A stretch of 64,000 bases of DNA from Ascidia mentula. Lineage: Eukaryota > Chordata > Ascidiacea > Phlebobranchia > Ascidiidae. The translations under genes were made by a program, and so were the position numbers. The stretch lies in assembly GCA_947561715.1 (NCBI GenBank), contig OX387200.1, positions 12,526,501 to 12,590,500 on the forward strand. Reading direction: 5' to 3'. Each line of letters opens with the position of its first letter. Position 1 is the first letter of the stretch. Positions 47,801 to 62,800 of the stretch are shown here, one piece after another. The notes under the pieces are model-generated. The model saw nothing but the letters and a program-made list of their open reading frames with translations, was not told where the DNA came from and ran no database searches.

Positions 47801-50800
47801 CAACATCACTTCGCCATGGAAGTGGCAAATAGAAATGTCCATCGGTATGTTTTACCGAGTCCTTCATCATGATGAGCACTCTCCTATCCTCAACTGACGT
47901 TGGAAATGGAATGTCACCAGGCTCTTGCTGGAATTCGTCTCCCCATGATTCACATTTAAGGAAATTAACTGAAACATTATCAACGGCAGGATGACAGATA
48001 GACGGGCCGACGAGAGACCACCCCAGCGGTGTTCTCGCAGCAAATGGTTGCTTGCGGTTTCCTGTTCTCATCTCCAAGACTCTATGGGCATACGGAACGT
48101 CAGTGCCAATAAGTAGCAGCACCTCACCATTACACAACTGAGGAAATTCTAATCCCTAAAGGTGTGGAAAACTGACCAATTCCGTATGTCTCGGGGTTGG
48201 ATTAGGGTCGACCGGAACAGCGTCAATAGACACGGCATTGTCCACGTTGATTTCTTCATCTTCACTTAATGACAAAACGCGAAAACTTGCGCTGATTCCA
48301 CTGTAATTTGCGGGCCTTCTCCCGACGCTGGACATGGTAACTTGTCTCGGACTTCCGTCTATTGGAAGTAGGTCTGCTAACCTTTTGTCGTAAAAACTTG
48401 TATCGGATCCCTGGTCGAGGAACGCGTACGTCTTGACCTCTCGACCATTGGCTCAAATTTTCACCGGAATAACCGAAAAGTACGATGAATGGCCGTTCTT
48501 TATCGCATTGCACCTGGCTGTAGAATTGTTAGTCTGGCTGCTGGGGTTTTCGCCGCGCGGAATTTTATTATAATTTTCCGACGCAGGCACGTATGTCCTC
48601 GAACGTACAGGATTTGGCATTTCTTCATGCAGCAATGTGTGGTGCGCAAGTGTGCAGCCCCTAACAGCACATGCACTTGGCCTGGTGCAAAATTTCGACG
48701 TGTGCCGATAACCAAAACAGTTAAAGCACATAAATTTATTCCTTATGAACTCTCTTCTTTGAACCTTGGATTTTTTACCAAACGTATCACATCTTTCCAA
48801 TACGTGACTACGTTTGCAGCATGGATAACTCAATATGGGGACAGGCGACGAACTTGGTTTTGTTGTCACAATGGCGCACGTAACATTTTTCCCACCGGGT
48901 TTACCAGCACGTTTCTTTTCTTCAATTTTCCGGGACACACACAACTGGCCGGGTAAAGTGTTCACTACGGCAGATTCTTCTTCGACAAATTCAACAAGAT
49001 CTGCGAAATCTGCCTCCCTGGCAGTTTTCTTTACAATTTGCGCAACTCTGCGGCGCCAAAGCCTTTGCGACTCTTACGGCAGCTTGTTCGCCAAAGCCAC
49101 CAAACGATTTACAGTGTTTAAGTCAGCAAAATTTCCAAGTTGGCGCCAAAAACGTCATGTGGTCAGGCATCGGCATACTCATGCCTTCTCCAACTGCCTT
49201 TACGATGCACGGTAATACAGCTGGGCTCTCTTTAATTTCCAAGTCCGGGTGTGTATTCAATACAAGAGCACGTACAAGAAGACTAACGTTGTCACGTGAT
49301 ACTTTCCCATTTTGGATATGGGACGCACAACCTCGGGTAGCAGAAGACGTCGTCGGAACTTCTTCGACAGCCAGCACCGAGGAAGTTTGCCCTTGAACTA
49401 GAGCGTTTTCTTCCTCGACCTGTTTTATACGAATCAATGCCAACTCTCGCTCCACCCTTGCCTCTAGACGACTTCTTTCTGTGGCAGATGAGCTCGCCAC
49501 AGACGAACGTGAGCGGCTGGACCGTGAGGATCTGTGGCTAGAAGGCACAGTTGGTGCCCTGTGCTGTAGGCTTAGCACAAGTTCGGGCAATGCATTTGGT
49601 AGTTCAAATGGCGTTAACTCCGCAATTCTGGTTTCAAACTCCTTCTTACATTGTTCGACGGACTTCAACTCGTCCTCCCATACAGCGCGGTTCTCTGACT
49701 CTTCGCAACAGGCAATATACATGCCGTACATATTTTGCAATTGTGAGTAGCATTCGTTAATTTAGAACTTAGCTACTTGCAGTAGGGAGTGGTCCTTATT
49801 TAAAATTCCTGTCTCGGCCACTACATACCAACTGTTGAGTTGTCGACATAACGGTGTATCTCGTCATGGGAGAGTACGACTTGAGCGGCGAGAGGTCTCA
49901 ACCGTGTAGGCTCCGGCGATTCAAGCGGAGATATAGTCTTATCCATTTCTTCACAGATCATCAAAAATTAAACTTCTTGGAAACTTCGTTTCAGAAAACT
50001 TCGAAAACTTTAATGTAACGGCAGAATTTTCCGCGCCTGGCACCGCGAGGCCGTCACACCAAGGTTGGAAAGTTGTACTCTGTCTCAATTTCGAAAAAAG
50101 CGTGTATTTTTACCACACACTGCACATGGACGAAAACGATCACGTGCACGTACACGAACACGAACACGGTTTTCTGCAAAGCATTGATATTGCCCGTATG
50201 CTACAATTAAAAGCGAAAAAATATGCTCACCGAAGTTTTGAGCCAGGAAGACATCAGTAAACCAGATTCAGTTCTTAAAATTATTTATTTTCTATATTGC
50301 CAACAGACACGAGCCTCAAGGAAACTTCTTGCGAAAAAGACAACATTTTATCAGGAACTACTTGTTTTGTGCTTTTAATCCCGTCTAAATTTCTGTAAAA
50401 TCCAATGCAAAGTATGTCCGCCGTTTCAGTAAGCTCAGTTAATACAGCTTTTTGTGTTTCTAAATTGCAATGCGCACAACGGTCCCGAGCAACGCTGCGA
50501 AATTGAGCATCACAATAAGCACTGAGATTGCTTTTGTCGGGGATATCATCGAACAGAGGCAAACTCAACACAGGCTGTTGATTTTTAGATTTCTCCTCGT
50601 TGCCACAAGATTTGCAAATGTTGGATGTTGTGTAATTAAACGTAAAATTTAACTCACAAGTTTTTAAAATTGATGTAAAGTCAATAAGCATTAAAAATTG
50701 TTGGGATCCTGTTGCTGGCCTAACGTCCAACCAAGGTGCGCACAAACATCTTTAACCAACTGCAAATACAAGTTTTCTATCTGATTACCCGCGAGGCAAC

Positions 50801-53800
50801 AAACAAATTTAGCAATTCTTACTTTCAAATCACTTCCAGTACCACCGACAACAGGAACCACATCGAAGAAACATCTAACTGCTTGCAACACACAGTTACA
50901 CAAACAATTATTAAAGACATTTGGAAGACCTGACAAGACAAAGTTGTTTTTCTCTACCCACGACTTAATAACATCATTACAACGAAGCGAGTCCTGCACT
51001 AATGCATATACAATCCAAACTCGGTACTCTGAGGCGCTAAATTGCTTTACTGGTTAACGCATCATATTTCTTATCGTTTCCACCGCATAACAAACACACA
51101 AACCACAGCTTGTTCGGTCTTCCTGGGTTACTATTGAGTCAAGTTTTACTAAGACATTATACAATCAGTAAAAGAGCGCAAAATCGGGACGAAGGATTTA
51201 CGGATTAAACTCAATTAATCTACATGTGAACCTGCAAAGGAGTCATACAGTACAAGTTGGTTACTAGAGCTATCAAACCACAAAACCACAAAATGCCCAT
51301 TAAACAAAATTGGAACAAAGACGTGTTCACGTAATTTATCATTAAAAAATAAACCATCGAATGCCCTGCGACAATTTTTGAACGTTTTTCCACCAAGCAC
51401 TTCTCTTGCTAAACTAACCCAAACCTACCAGGATCAACTAAATTGCAGTTTTTGACAGTCCTTGAAACAAAACAATCGACAACGTTATCCGTTAACCATC
51501 CAACTGTATCATCTGTGTGAGTCTTAGCAACATTCTGTGTCAATGAGCGATACGTTTTACCACGTGGTCTGTCACAAAGCGAACACAAGTCCAACCACGA
51601 CACGGACTGACGGCAAGGTGTGTCAAGAGCGGTATCAAAAAAGGTAGAGGGCTAAACGGAATGTGATGCCAAATAAAATCGGAAAGGCAAAAATCCATAG
51701 CTTTTTCTGGACAACAAGAATAAAACATCAATTGCGCGTCTTTTTATTGTTGTTTCTCGACTTATGTGAAAAATGTGATTTATTTTCGTAGTTAAGGCGC
51801 TTAAAACACTTTTCGGATGAATAAAAGCCGGTGTTGTTTCGTTTTCTTTTCTTGAATTTTGATTCAACAACTGGTGTAGGTTTGTCCGTTTCTAAAATAT
51901 TTACTTTCGAAGGTTTGTTTCGTTTTAAACTTATCAAGAAATCACCAAACCGCTTTTGCAAAATCGATATGGCCTCGTAATATTTGATTACAAAGTCATC
52001 AATTCGTGCTATTCTTTTTCCAACCAAAATGTTTGACTTTAGGTCTCCGAAATGTTGTTCAATAATTCCTTGTGTTTTGTTGTTACGTAACATAGTTTGA
52101 TGCTGACAACTTTTCAATTTTGAACAACCCTTCATGTAATTTTTAAAAAATTCAGTTTGTTCCATGGACGTTTTGCCCTTATGCGCGTGCCTCGACAGAT
52201 CACCAAGCATTAATTTTGAAGTGCTACAAATTCTACTTAAGATGACCTCTGTTACACGGGAACACAAAGTAGGGTTGTAATATTTGTTTCTGCCGTCCTT
52301 CATATCAAATGCTTGGTCATCTGTTGATTTAACAAAATTATCCAGTCGACACTTATATCTCAAATAAAATGGCGATTGGCGTTCTTGCATTTTGTCCGAC
52401 TCTTTACTCGTGAAAACATAATATGTGGGGCCAGTTACACCAACACCATCATCGCCAGTGTCGCGTTTGAATTTTCCTCATCTCGACTTTAAACGAATAA
52501 AATGAAGTTCAACTAATGCCGATGTTGCTTTGGAATTGGTTAAAACTATAAAACTTTCAACTGCATCGTCAAGCTCTGCAATTGTTGTGCAACTAAAAAA
52601 ATATTTTCCGAAAACAAATAGGTTCTATCGGAATATGTATTGCACAAAGTTTTTGCGGCCTTCATTGCATGGCTGTAGCAATTAGTTTCTCGCAAGTCAC
52701 CAGAAGCAGGAACGCCTGTTCCAATTTAAAGCAACGATTATAAAATTCTAAACAAGATACGCGACAAAATGCTTTTAATACTGCGTTCCACATTGCCATC
52801 GAACCATCAATGATTATTAGTTTGGGCTTTCGCGCCACACAACAAACTTTCAAACAATGAAACAAAAACGTTTCCAAAAAGTGGCTGATTGAAATAGCAT
52901 CATGGTTTGTTGTAACGCAAGTGGCAACTGGAAGCGGTGTGCAACCTTGGCTTGGGTTTTTAATTAATAAAATATAAACTTGAAAATCGTTGTAATTTTC
53001 CATCCGGCGCCACACGCTCCCAGTGGCATCAAAATAGACAACGTCCACAGCGCAAAACTGATTAAACGCTTTGATTTGCGCATTTGTGTACAACGAAACC
53101 AGGGGCGGGTGTAACCGAATGCAACGGATAAATGTTTGGCTTTCCTTAATAAACCACAATTTACTGAATCGGTTTCCAGTTTCACTTTCACTTTTTATGT
53201 TGTTCAAACGGATTGTGATGGCAAGTGGGTATGAGCTCCCAGCCAACGTTCCTCCGCAGTGAGTTTGTCAAATAGTTTGCGATATTTTTGAACAGCGGTT
53301 TGATGTTTCATCGATTTGCGAATCTCGTGTCTTAAATTACCACTAACACGTCGACTTCTGCTGCACCCCAAACGATGGTTTCGCTTTCCACAAATTTTTA
53401 CTCGGCCCTCAACTTTATCAACAAAAGACCAGAAAGTAACAACAAACTTCACTCCACAATTACAACCCTCACATCTTTTATGACCACAGTAAAAGTTGAC
53501 TCAACCTTCTCTATAACACTTATCGTTCACCCTGATGTTTTTGACGCCATCAAAATTAATCAAATCATTATTGGAGACTAGGCACACAACCGGAGTAAAT
53601 TTTACGAATTTCCTTAATCACAATTTTACAAATCACTAGTAAAATGATTAGCAGACCTATTTTTAACCATTGCTTTCCATTCTTGTAAAGACAGAAGAAA
53701 CAAACCGTCAATACTCACAGCGTCGTTATGTGCAAAACGTTCCTGGGTCTTAACGTCTATTCCAATTTTATTAAACATGGTACCATGTATTTCGCAAACG

Positions 53801-56800
53801 GCGTCAGGTTCAACACAAACTTTGGCAAAAGGGGAGTTACCGAATGCAATACCCTCATTTGCCACAAACCGGCTTCTTATCAACACAAAAACTGCCAGAA
53901 GGTGAAACTGTATCATTGTTTTTACAAACATTGCCAATAGGCGACTTGCCGTATACAATAGTCGAAATTTCGTCGAACGAACCATTTAAATCTGCCCCAA
54001 CAACCTCTTTGCCACAGGCGAACTACAAACCGGCTCCTTATCAACTGCCAGAAGGTGAAACTGTATCATTGTTCTTACAGACATTACCAACAGGCGACCT
54101 GCCATATACAATAGTAGAAATTTCGTCGAACGAACCATTTAAATCTGCCCCAACAACCTCATTTGCCACAGGCGAACTACGAACCGGCTCCTTATCAACA
54201 CAAAAACTGCCAGAAAGTGAAACTGTATCATTGTTTTTACAAACATTGCCAATAGGCGACCTGCCATATACAATAGTAGAAATTTCGTCGAACGAACCAT
54301 TTAAATCTGCCCCAACAACCTCATTTGCCACAGGCGAACTACGAACCGGCTCCTTATCAACACAAAAACTGCCAGAAGGTGAAACTTTCCATGTAATGGA
54401 ACAGACCAACATCCGACAAATGAAGGTGGTCTGCCAAGTTCACGCGGTCGTTGCAGATGTTATAGTCGAGGAAGCTGAATCCATAATCAATAGCGATATT
54501 TTGCAGCAACATGTTCGATTTGGGAACACAAGATTTATGAAAACCCGTTTGCTGCAGAATCCCAGCCAAAACGATCTGGAGTTTAAAAAAAGAACTGTGA
54601 AAAGAATTTTGTGTGCTTTGCATGTTTTTACTTTGGCCTGCGAGTACTTTTGTTGACAAGTCTCAACAAGCGATCGACACTCTGCTTCCAGGATGCTGTT
54701 ATTGTGGTCACGTCCAGCAGCGAGGTCGTTCGTGCCCAATGCCAGAATGACGATATCTACCTGGTCGAACCTTCTGCCAAACCCCAGTTCTTTACAGCCG
54801 TGGCTCATCTTTCCTCCTGGAATAGAAATGGCATTTAAACTGAAATACTTACTTTTGGACGAAACCACCTGGGGGCAGACAATGTTCCTCCCATTGCTGT
54901 CGGTCACCAACAACACTGAAGGAATTGGTGAACCTTTAGCCCGGAGGTAACATGTCTGCTTTCCTGAAATTAAGATGTTGTATTGAACTGCTCGAGTTCT
55001 TCTTCCCTTTGTTGGTTGGTGATACTTGCTTGTTTTCAGAGACTATTCAGGAAGAATTCGCGAAGATGCTGCTACCTGTGATTTTGCTGCTATCAAGGAT
55101 CCACTGGACGAAGCACTGCGGACAAAATTCATTTGTTCCGTGAACAACGAAGCAGCGTTAAAGGCTCTGTTCAAGGTCAAGGATGACGAACTGAAGTTCG
55201 TAAGAGCAATACAAATTGCTGTGGAAACTGAAGATGCAGCCAAGGTGGCAAAAGAATTAAAGTGCCACCGGTGCGGAAAACCTGGACATTTTGCTTCAAC
55301 ATGTCGTTTTAAAAACTTGAGGTGCAATTTCTGCAAACGCAAAGGGCATCTGCAAGCTGTGTGTCGTAAGAAGACCCAGATTTCAAGTGTGAGGTTGGTG
55401 GCTTCTGTTAACTGCAAAGCGGTACCAAAATTGGTCATTCCACTTTTTTTTTTTGGATGACATCCTCGTCAGTGGCTCTTCTAAGGAAGATCATTTGCTG
55501 AATTTGCTCGTTTGCTTCAACGTCTTGATGAAAAGGGTCTACGTTGCCGGTTGGAGAAATGCAAGTTCGCTCAGCAAAGCGCCGAATATCTTGAGCATCT
55601 TCTCACCATGAAGGGGATTGCCAAAGGAAGTAAAGTCGACGATGTCATTAAAATGCCCCCACCAGAAACTGTGTCGACTCTTAGATCATTTTTAGGTGCT
55701 GTTCAGTTTTACAGCAAGTTTCTACCCCCGGAGTTTTCAACAGTCGCAGAACCGTTGTACAGGCTAACGAAAAAGGCAGTTACTTGGAGATGGCAGAAGA
55801 AAGAACAAGAAGCTTTCAAGCAATTGAAACATCTTCTTTCATCAGACAATGTTCTCACACATTTTGATCCAAGCCTTCCGATTGGAATAGCATGTGATGC
55901 ATCCAGTGTAGGAATTGGTGCAGTTTTATTTCATCGTTTCGCAGATGGAGGCGAAAGACCCATTGCAAATATTTCAAAAACACTGACTGAATGCCAGAGG
56001 AGGAACAGCCAGATCCAGAAGGAAGCTTTGGCAATTGTGTTTGCTATTCGCAAGTTTTTTCAGTTTCTTTTCGGTCGAAAATGTATTTTGGTGACTGACC
56101 ACAAACCTTTGTTGTCGATTTTCGGACCGACGAAAGCTGTTCGCAGCAAAAACCAATTCTCTTACGATATTGAGTACAGAAAAACTTCCGACATTAACAA
56201 TGCCGACGCTCTTAGTCGTCTTCCAGCTGGAAAGGATTATACATTTGATGAGGAGAAAACCGCCGTTGATACGGATACGGTATGTGCGATTACTACGTTG
56301 AGTAATCAAGTGAAGCCCGCAGACGCGACAGCTATTATAAAAGAAACGGCAAAAGACCGGATTCTGTCGGAGGTCATGAGGTATACTCAAGAAGGTTGGC
56401 CAAATAAACGTTTTGACAAGCAAAGTTCGCTCAATCGTTACAGTCAGATTGCGGACTCCCTTAGCATCAGTCATGGTCGCTTACTGTACGGCTGCAGAGT
56501 TGTGATACCTGCAAAACTTCAACGTGAAGTTCTCAAGTTGTTGCATCAAAGTCACTTGGGAATGCAAAAGATGAAGCAACTAGCTAGAACAGCTGTATAC
56601 TGGCCAAATATCGACAAGGACATCATGGACATGTGTCGCAAATGCCACAACTGTGCCGAGCATCAAAATGCTCCGTCCAAAGCCTTATTGCATCCTTGGG
56701 TCTTACCCGAAAAACCTTGGTGTCGACTACATGTGGATCATGCCATTACCTTTATGGGTCACAATTGGCTCGTTATGGTTGACGCTTACTCAAAGTATCC

Positions 56801-59800
56801 ATGCATCCACGCTACACAGTCTATCACAGCAAAAGCTACTGCGGATCTTTTGGAGAAAGACTTTTATCATTTTGGTTATCCCCATACACTAGTCATTGAC
56901 AACGCCCCGACGTTCACATCTGACGAATTCAGAAACTTTTGCAAGGAGAGAGGAATAGTTCACCTCACCGGAGCTCCATACCACCCAGCGACAAATGGAG
57001 CAGCTGAACGTCTAGTTCAGACTTTAAACAGGCATTAAAAAAGTCTGTGAAGACTCCAAAACAAGCAATCATGGAATTTCTCATGCAGTACAGAAGGACG
57101 CCGACTGGGAATGGTTATTCGCCAAGTCAACTTCTCAACAATCGGCAAATGCGTACGAAGATTGACGCGCTTATACCTTCACCCCCTCATATTGCTCAGG
57201 GAAAATTGTCGTGAGAAACTTTAGCCACGAACTCGAAGAACCGTCGCAGTGCACGGACTGCGTACAAAGTAGGGATGCCATGCTACGCATTGTATTATGG
57301 CCCAAGACATGACCGTGCACCACGTTGGGTTCCAGCTGTAATTGTAGAAATTCACGGCAACCGATCTGTTACCGTGAAAGTGATGCCAAGCGGACAAGTA
57401 TGGCGTCGCCACATTGAGCAATTGCGTCCACGGCATGCTTCGGATGAAGACGAAGATCCCGGAGAACTTCCAACATCGATACGTGACGGCAGTAATGTTG
57501 AAGATGAGCGTGTAGGAAGTGGGGAATCTCGTGTACGAAACAAGGGTTCGCAATTTTCATCCTCAGATACACCCGATCGTGTGGCCCGGGTAATCCACGA
57601 CGGTCCTTTAGACGTCGTAAACCGCCGCAACAATTTTGTTGTTAAAATTGTGTGTGTTTTTGTGCATTGCGCGGTTTTGTGTTTTATTGGGGAGGTGTTG
57701 TGGTACGCAACAGAATACTCATTTCGCACTCTGTGTTTATTTCGTACCCTGCGTTAAATTGCATTCGCAGAATTCCAGTGCCGGAATGTTAATTGAAGTT
57801 CCTGCTATAAAGGCAGGTCTACCTATACTTACATTCATTCTATAATTTTGTGCTATTCGAAAAAACAGTATGCACCGCACTACCCCCAAACCGTGTTTAC
57901 AATGGGGGGTATAGGGTTGAAGTGTATATTCGGCTCGTACAGCGGCAGCTCCATTTGTTTTTAGACATGTTTAATATTTTTGGAAAGCTTGATTTTCGAG
58001 CTTTCGTTTGGTTGTAAATTAAACTTGGGCCATAACGATAAAAAAGTTATTGATGGAAAATCGACATTGTTTCATGTTTTATAAATATAAATTCATTTTT
58101 CTGCACATGCCCAATCGAATTTTTCGAATGTTTTGATATCGTTTGAAAGGGTTAAGCGCGTAGCATGTTATGCTACGCATATGATATTAAAAACCGAATA
58201 TACTTTTTTCATAATTTTGATATCGTTAGAAAGGTCAGCCTATGAACTTCTAAGTGTGAAAAAATCATCCCGCTATCCGTAGGGCGGCCGAGTAACTCGC
58301 GTTTAAAGTTTTGTTAACTGGCGATTTTTTTTTGTCAACTAACATTCCTCTGGTCATGCATGACCCCACAATTCACTCTGTTACGCAGGAGTTCGAGAAG
58401 GGCTTTTCCCGACCAAGAAACTCTTTTCCATAGAAATACAGAGATACGGCCTTCAACAGCACCATCACTGATCGACCAGTTGGCATAAAACACTCGATTC
58501 ACATTTACTATTGATGAAACATAAACTTGCGATGCAATGTGTGATATAAAAATTAAGATGTACTTTTCGTGTTCACTTTATTCTTTTTAATGTGTTAACC
58601 ATGCATCCAGGCACTACGAAGGAAACCCAGGCAAACAATCTGAGAGTCTCGGGACTAAAGCCAATGACCTCAGCTACACCTTTTTAATTATCACAAAACA
58701 ACATCTAACTGCAATATCAGTTCTCATCAGAAGTTTTGCTTTTTTGAAATAAATCAGAACGTTATGTTTTTTCATTAGCTTCATCGGACTTCATGGTATT
58801 GCTTTCCAGCGCGAATGCAGGAATTCGGACATCAAACTGTTCACCATCCTCTCTTTCTAAACGAAATATACCCCTAAAATACAGTAATAACAAACTTAAT
58901 TACTTGTGTTATAAAGATGACCCTGCATTTTAGAGTTTCTACTTCAATATTTAGAAAAGGGAACTACTGTCTTTAAGCAAAGGCTTCGCCATTTTCAGCA
59001 ACTAAATTTGATGCCATTGCAAAATGCAAATGAGTGGGCAGTTAAACGATTCATTTTTCTGCAAAATTCAGTTCCATTATTTGTTGCTTTTTTTTACCAA
59101 AATATTGACAGCCCTGGAGTGGACGCAGTAATATTTCATGCAATATGGAATTACCCTTTTTGATAAGTATAAATGTGTGTCACTAAAAAATAGCTAATAT
59201 TTAAAAACGGGCATCTAAAAGATCAATGTCACTATAAAAACTTAAAGCAAAGTAAAAATCTCCAAAATATCAAAAAAAAAATATTTTTACCACATATGTC
59301 CACTCGGTGATTGAAGAGAAACATGGCTGCTGTATTGAAATGCAGGCTGGTTGTAATCCAATAATGGTTCCTGCACAGTAAAACACTATTTTATATAATA
59401 ACATAATTACTAGTCCTATAAAGCAAACATGGTTCCAAGTTCTGGTAACTCCATGAATGTCAATTAACAATTAACGTTAATCTCAACCAGAGATCAGTTC
59501 AAATGATTTTGTTTTGTGTTTAGCAAAATGTGATAATTATGAAAAAAGTTTTGGTTGAGTTGTCTGTGACAAAACTTTGCCAGAACCATCATTTTATATA
59601 CAGATCTGCACTGTTTGGGTTCCTTGTTAAAACAGATAAAAAACTCATGGCTTTCAGTGCTTAAACTTACCCTTCCAATAACACCTCGACCACGAACTGT
59701 TTTTACAGATCCATTGCTAATAATTCGCCAATGGCGTTCCCGCAACCTGGCACTTGTCGCACCAAGATTTTCAACACGAATGCAATACCTCCACTAGAAA

Positions 59801-62800
59801 GAAATTGGATAATACCAATATTTAACCACCCAACACAGAACATACCCAATACTCCGCAGGTTGAGCAGCACTTGATCCCTAAAGAAAGAATTTATAATTT
59901 TTTGTGCAAAAAGAGATTGTTAATGCTTATAAATCTGCATATTACTGACTGGGCTAAACTCAAACAACAGTTTTATGATACCTTGACACCCAGAAAAAAA
60001 GGCATCGCAGTGACACGGATTGTGTCTGTTGTTTCACAATGAACTTTGGTTAGCTCCAAACTGGAGTGATTTTTTGTCTGCCAATTGTTTAAAGTTTCAG
60101 TTGCTAACAACTCTGTAAGTATTAAAACCACAACAAGGTTTATTTGTATATTTAGTGCACAGTATAAAGATGTTACCCTTGGTATTGGTAAACTTAAAAA
60201 AATTTTCAAACAGGTCATGATGCAATGGTGCGCTTTCGAAAGATGTGTAAGGAATAATGTCTTCATGCGCAACATAGTCAATTCCAGGAATAGTATACAG
60301 CGTTCGTGATTTTTCTGTTCCTGGCACAGCAGTAGATAAAAATGTCACAGATTCACTTTGCATTGCCTAAAAAAAACAATTATCACTACTCACTAACATT
60401 TATTGATTTCCATGATTTTTTTAATGCAATGTTTGTGTTCCATTAATCTGCACATTTGATGATGTGCAGCAAGTTATATAAATGTAAGCAGCTAAAAGTA
60501 AAATTTTGTTGTTTCCAACACAAAAGATTTATTATTTTAACTGCTTAAATCATTTTTATGCTTGCAAAAATAAAAAAAATGAGGTAAACTTAAAAAAATG
60601 TATTCTGCTTCAAGTAAACAACCACTGCAAACCTACAATAAAAGAGTAGTCACGTGCATCCATCAAAACTTGATAATACATGTTGATTGATGGGACAGAT
60701 TTTTTTAAAAGGTTTCCAACATCACTTTCTCTAAAATTAAACACAATGTCAGCAATTTTTTTGAAACTATATATGCATAATAATAATAAACTTTTAGCAT
60801 TTAAACAATAAGAAAGTGGCATTTTTAAATGAATAAAACACAAATGAGATTTTGACGAATAATTTTATTCTTACTGGGGTTTGCCTGTTTCACGTTTTCT
60901 TTCATAGGTATGTACACTCCAAGGAAACAATATCACTCCTCTATAGGCAAAAACTTTGTGTAAAAACATTTGTCCTGTTTTGTACTTGGATTTGTTTGAA
61001 GAGCCCAAGACTCCCACATGGTCCAGCTTCGTCCTTCAATTATATGATTAATGATGAATAGCAATCATACAAATATCATGCAAATACCACACTACCATTG
61101 CAATCAATGATGTACTGCAATTACAATTATGTGCTCTAAGGAATAAAATATTTTACTACTTTTTAACATGTGCATTTTCCAGAAAAGCTGAAGAAATTTT
61201 TTACAATAGCATTTTTTTTAATTCCGTGTTTCTCCCACAATCATACTAACATATTTAGCTAAGGCTCACCAACAAATACTTGTTTACTGCATTATGCTTC
61301 ATAACCTTTTATCATCAAAATATATTTCTGTTTAGAACATAGGAGAATCCACAGATTATGTTACCTCAATGGTTAGGACAAGGTTTTAGATCACACACAA
61401 ATATGTCACTGTGACGTCACAAACCAAAGGCTTATTTGTCCCTGACTACCGGAAGAGCAAAGGGTATAGCAGCAAGACATTACTCTGTACTTCGATAAGA
61501 CAGGGATGGTGCATTTCTTTGCCCAGTGACATTACATGATGTTATTTTGGGTGTGATGTCATAACTTTAACCTCACCTTTGTGTTGACTTTAATTTGTGA
61601 TTTCAACATTTGTAGTTACAACTATATTGCGAAAAATACATTAGTGGTTGATTGTGGCGAATTAAATAAATCATTTATGACGCGAACTCATAGGCAAGGC
61701 TACTGTTGGACAAAAAGTGGTAATATAACAGAATAACAGTGTTGTGTTGCATAATCAGCTAATTTAGTCGGTTTTACTTGGCAGTCTTTGTCAGCCTCAA
61801 AATTCAATTTACCTACTTCTATCTTTTGCTGTGAGTGGCCAAAACGACAATGCTAGATTGACGGTTTGTCTCTGTCGTGTTTTCAAATGTATCACATTAG
61901 CGATCATTAATGTTGTAGCAACAAGAACACCCTGTCCCAGTAACAGTTTTATTATTACACAACTAAATTAGACATACTAGGTCTAAACTGTGGCCATCTG
62001 CCTGCAGCTCAAATTAACATCAAAATCTGTTTGTTGCACTTGTTTACTTGTTGTCCCCTGTTTAATGCAATACCAGTTTTACAATGTTTTCCATTCCTAT
62101 GTATTAAGGCTTGCTGCCAGCACTTGCACAACCAAAGTGCCTCGTATGATGTCATGCAACAATAATCTCACTTTCGCACAATTTCGTTCGCAGCGATAAA
62201 AATGCGACTTTGATCAGCTGTATCTCAAAAACCAGTCGCCGATCAAGCTTCTTTTTTCGCCAAAAATGTTTTAAAGTTATGACCATCTTTTAGTTAATTA
62301 TAAATATGTTTTATTTTTCCGTGTCACATGCACTTTAATAGCTTGAATCCCATTTTCAGGATAACTTTCTTTCAAATTACAAAATGTATTTTGGTGTCAG
62401 CAAAACATGAAGAAGTCTTCAACGTTTTTACTGTATTGATTTCCACACAAATACTGAAGTGTCATGAAGAGTTTCATTAAACAACACTTATGATTATTAT
62501 TCCCCTATAGCCTCAACGACCTCTGACAATATTTGTGGAAATATGAATTTTTAAGGTTAAAATCATTCGACTTTTTTTGAGGTCCCACATCAGTAATAAA
62601 TTCCTAAATTTGTATTGGAGGTTGTCAGCATTTCAATTGCGGGTATGTGCATTGAATATAACATCACAAAACCCGAATAAGGCATCAAAAACATTAATAG
62701 GTCATATATAACAAGCAAGTGCATCATTAATTCGCTGGCTACTCTGTAGCTGTGCACTGGAATGAAGCAGAAGGTCATAATACAGCTCTGCAACCATTAT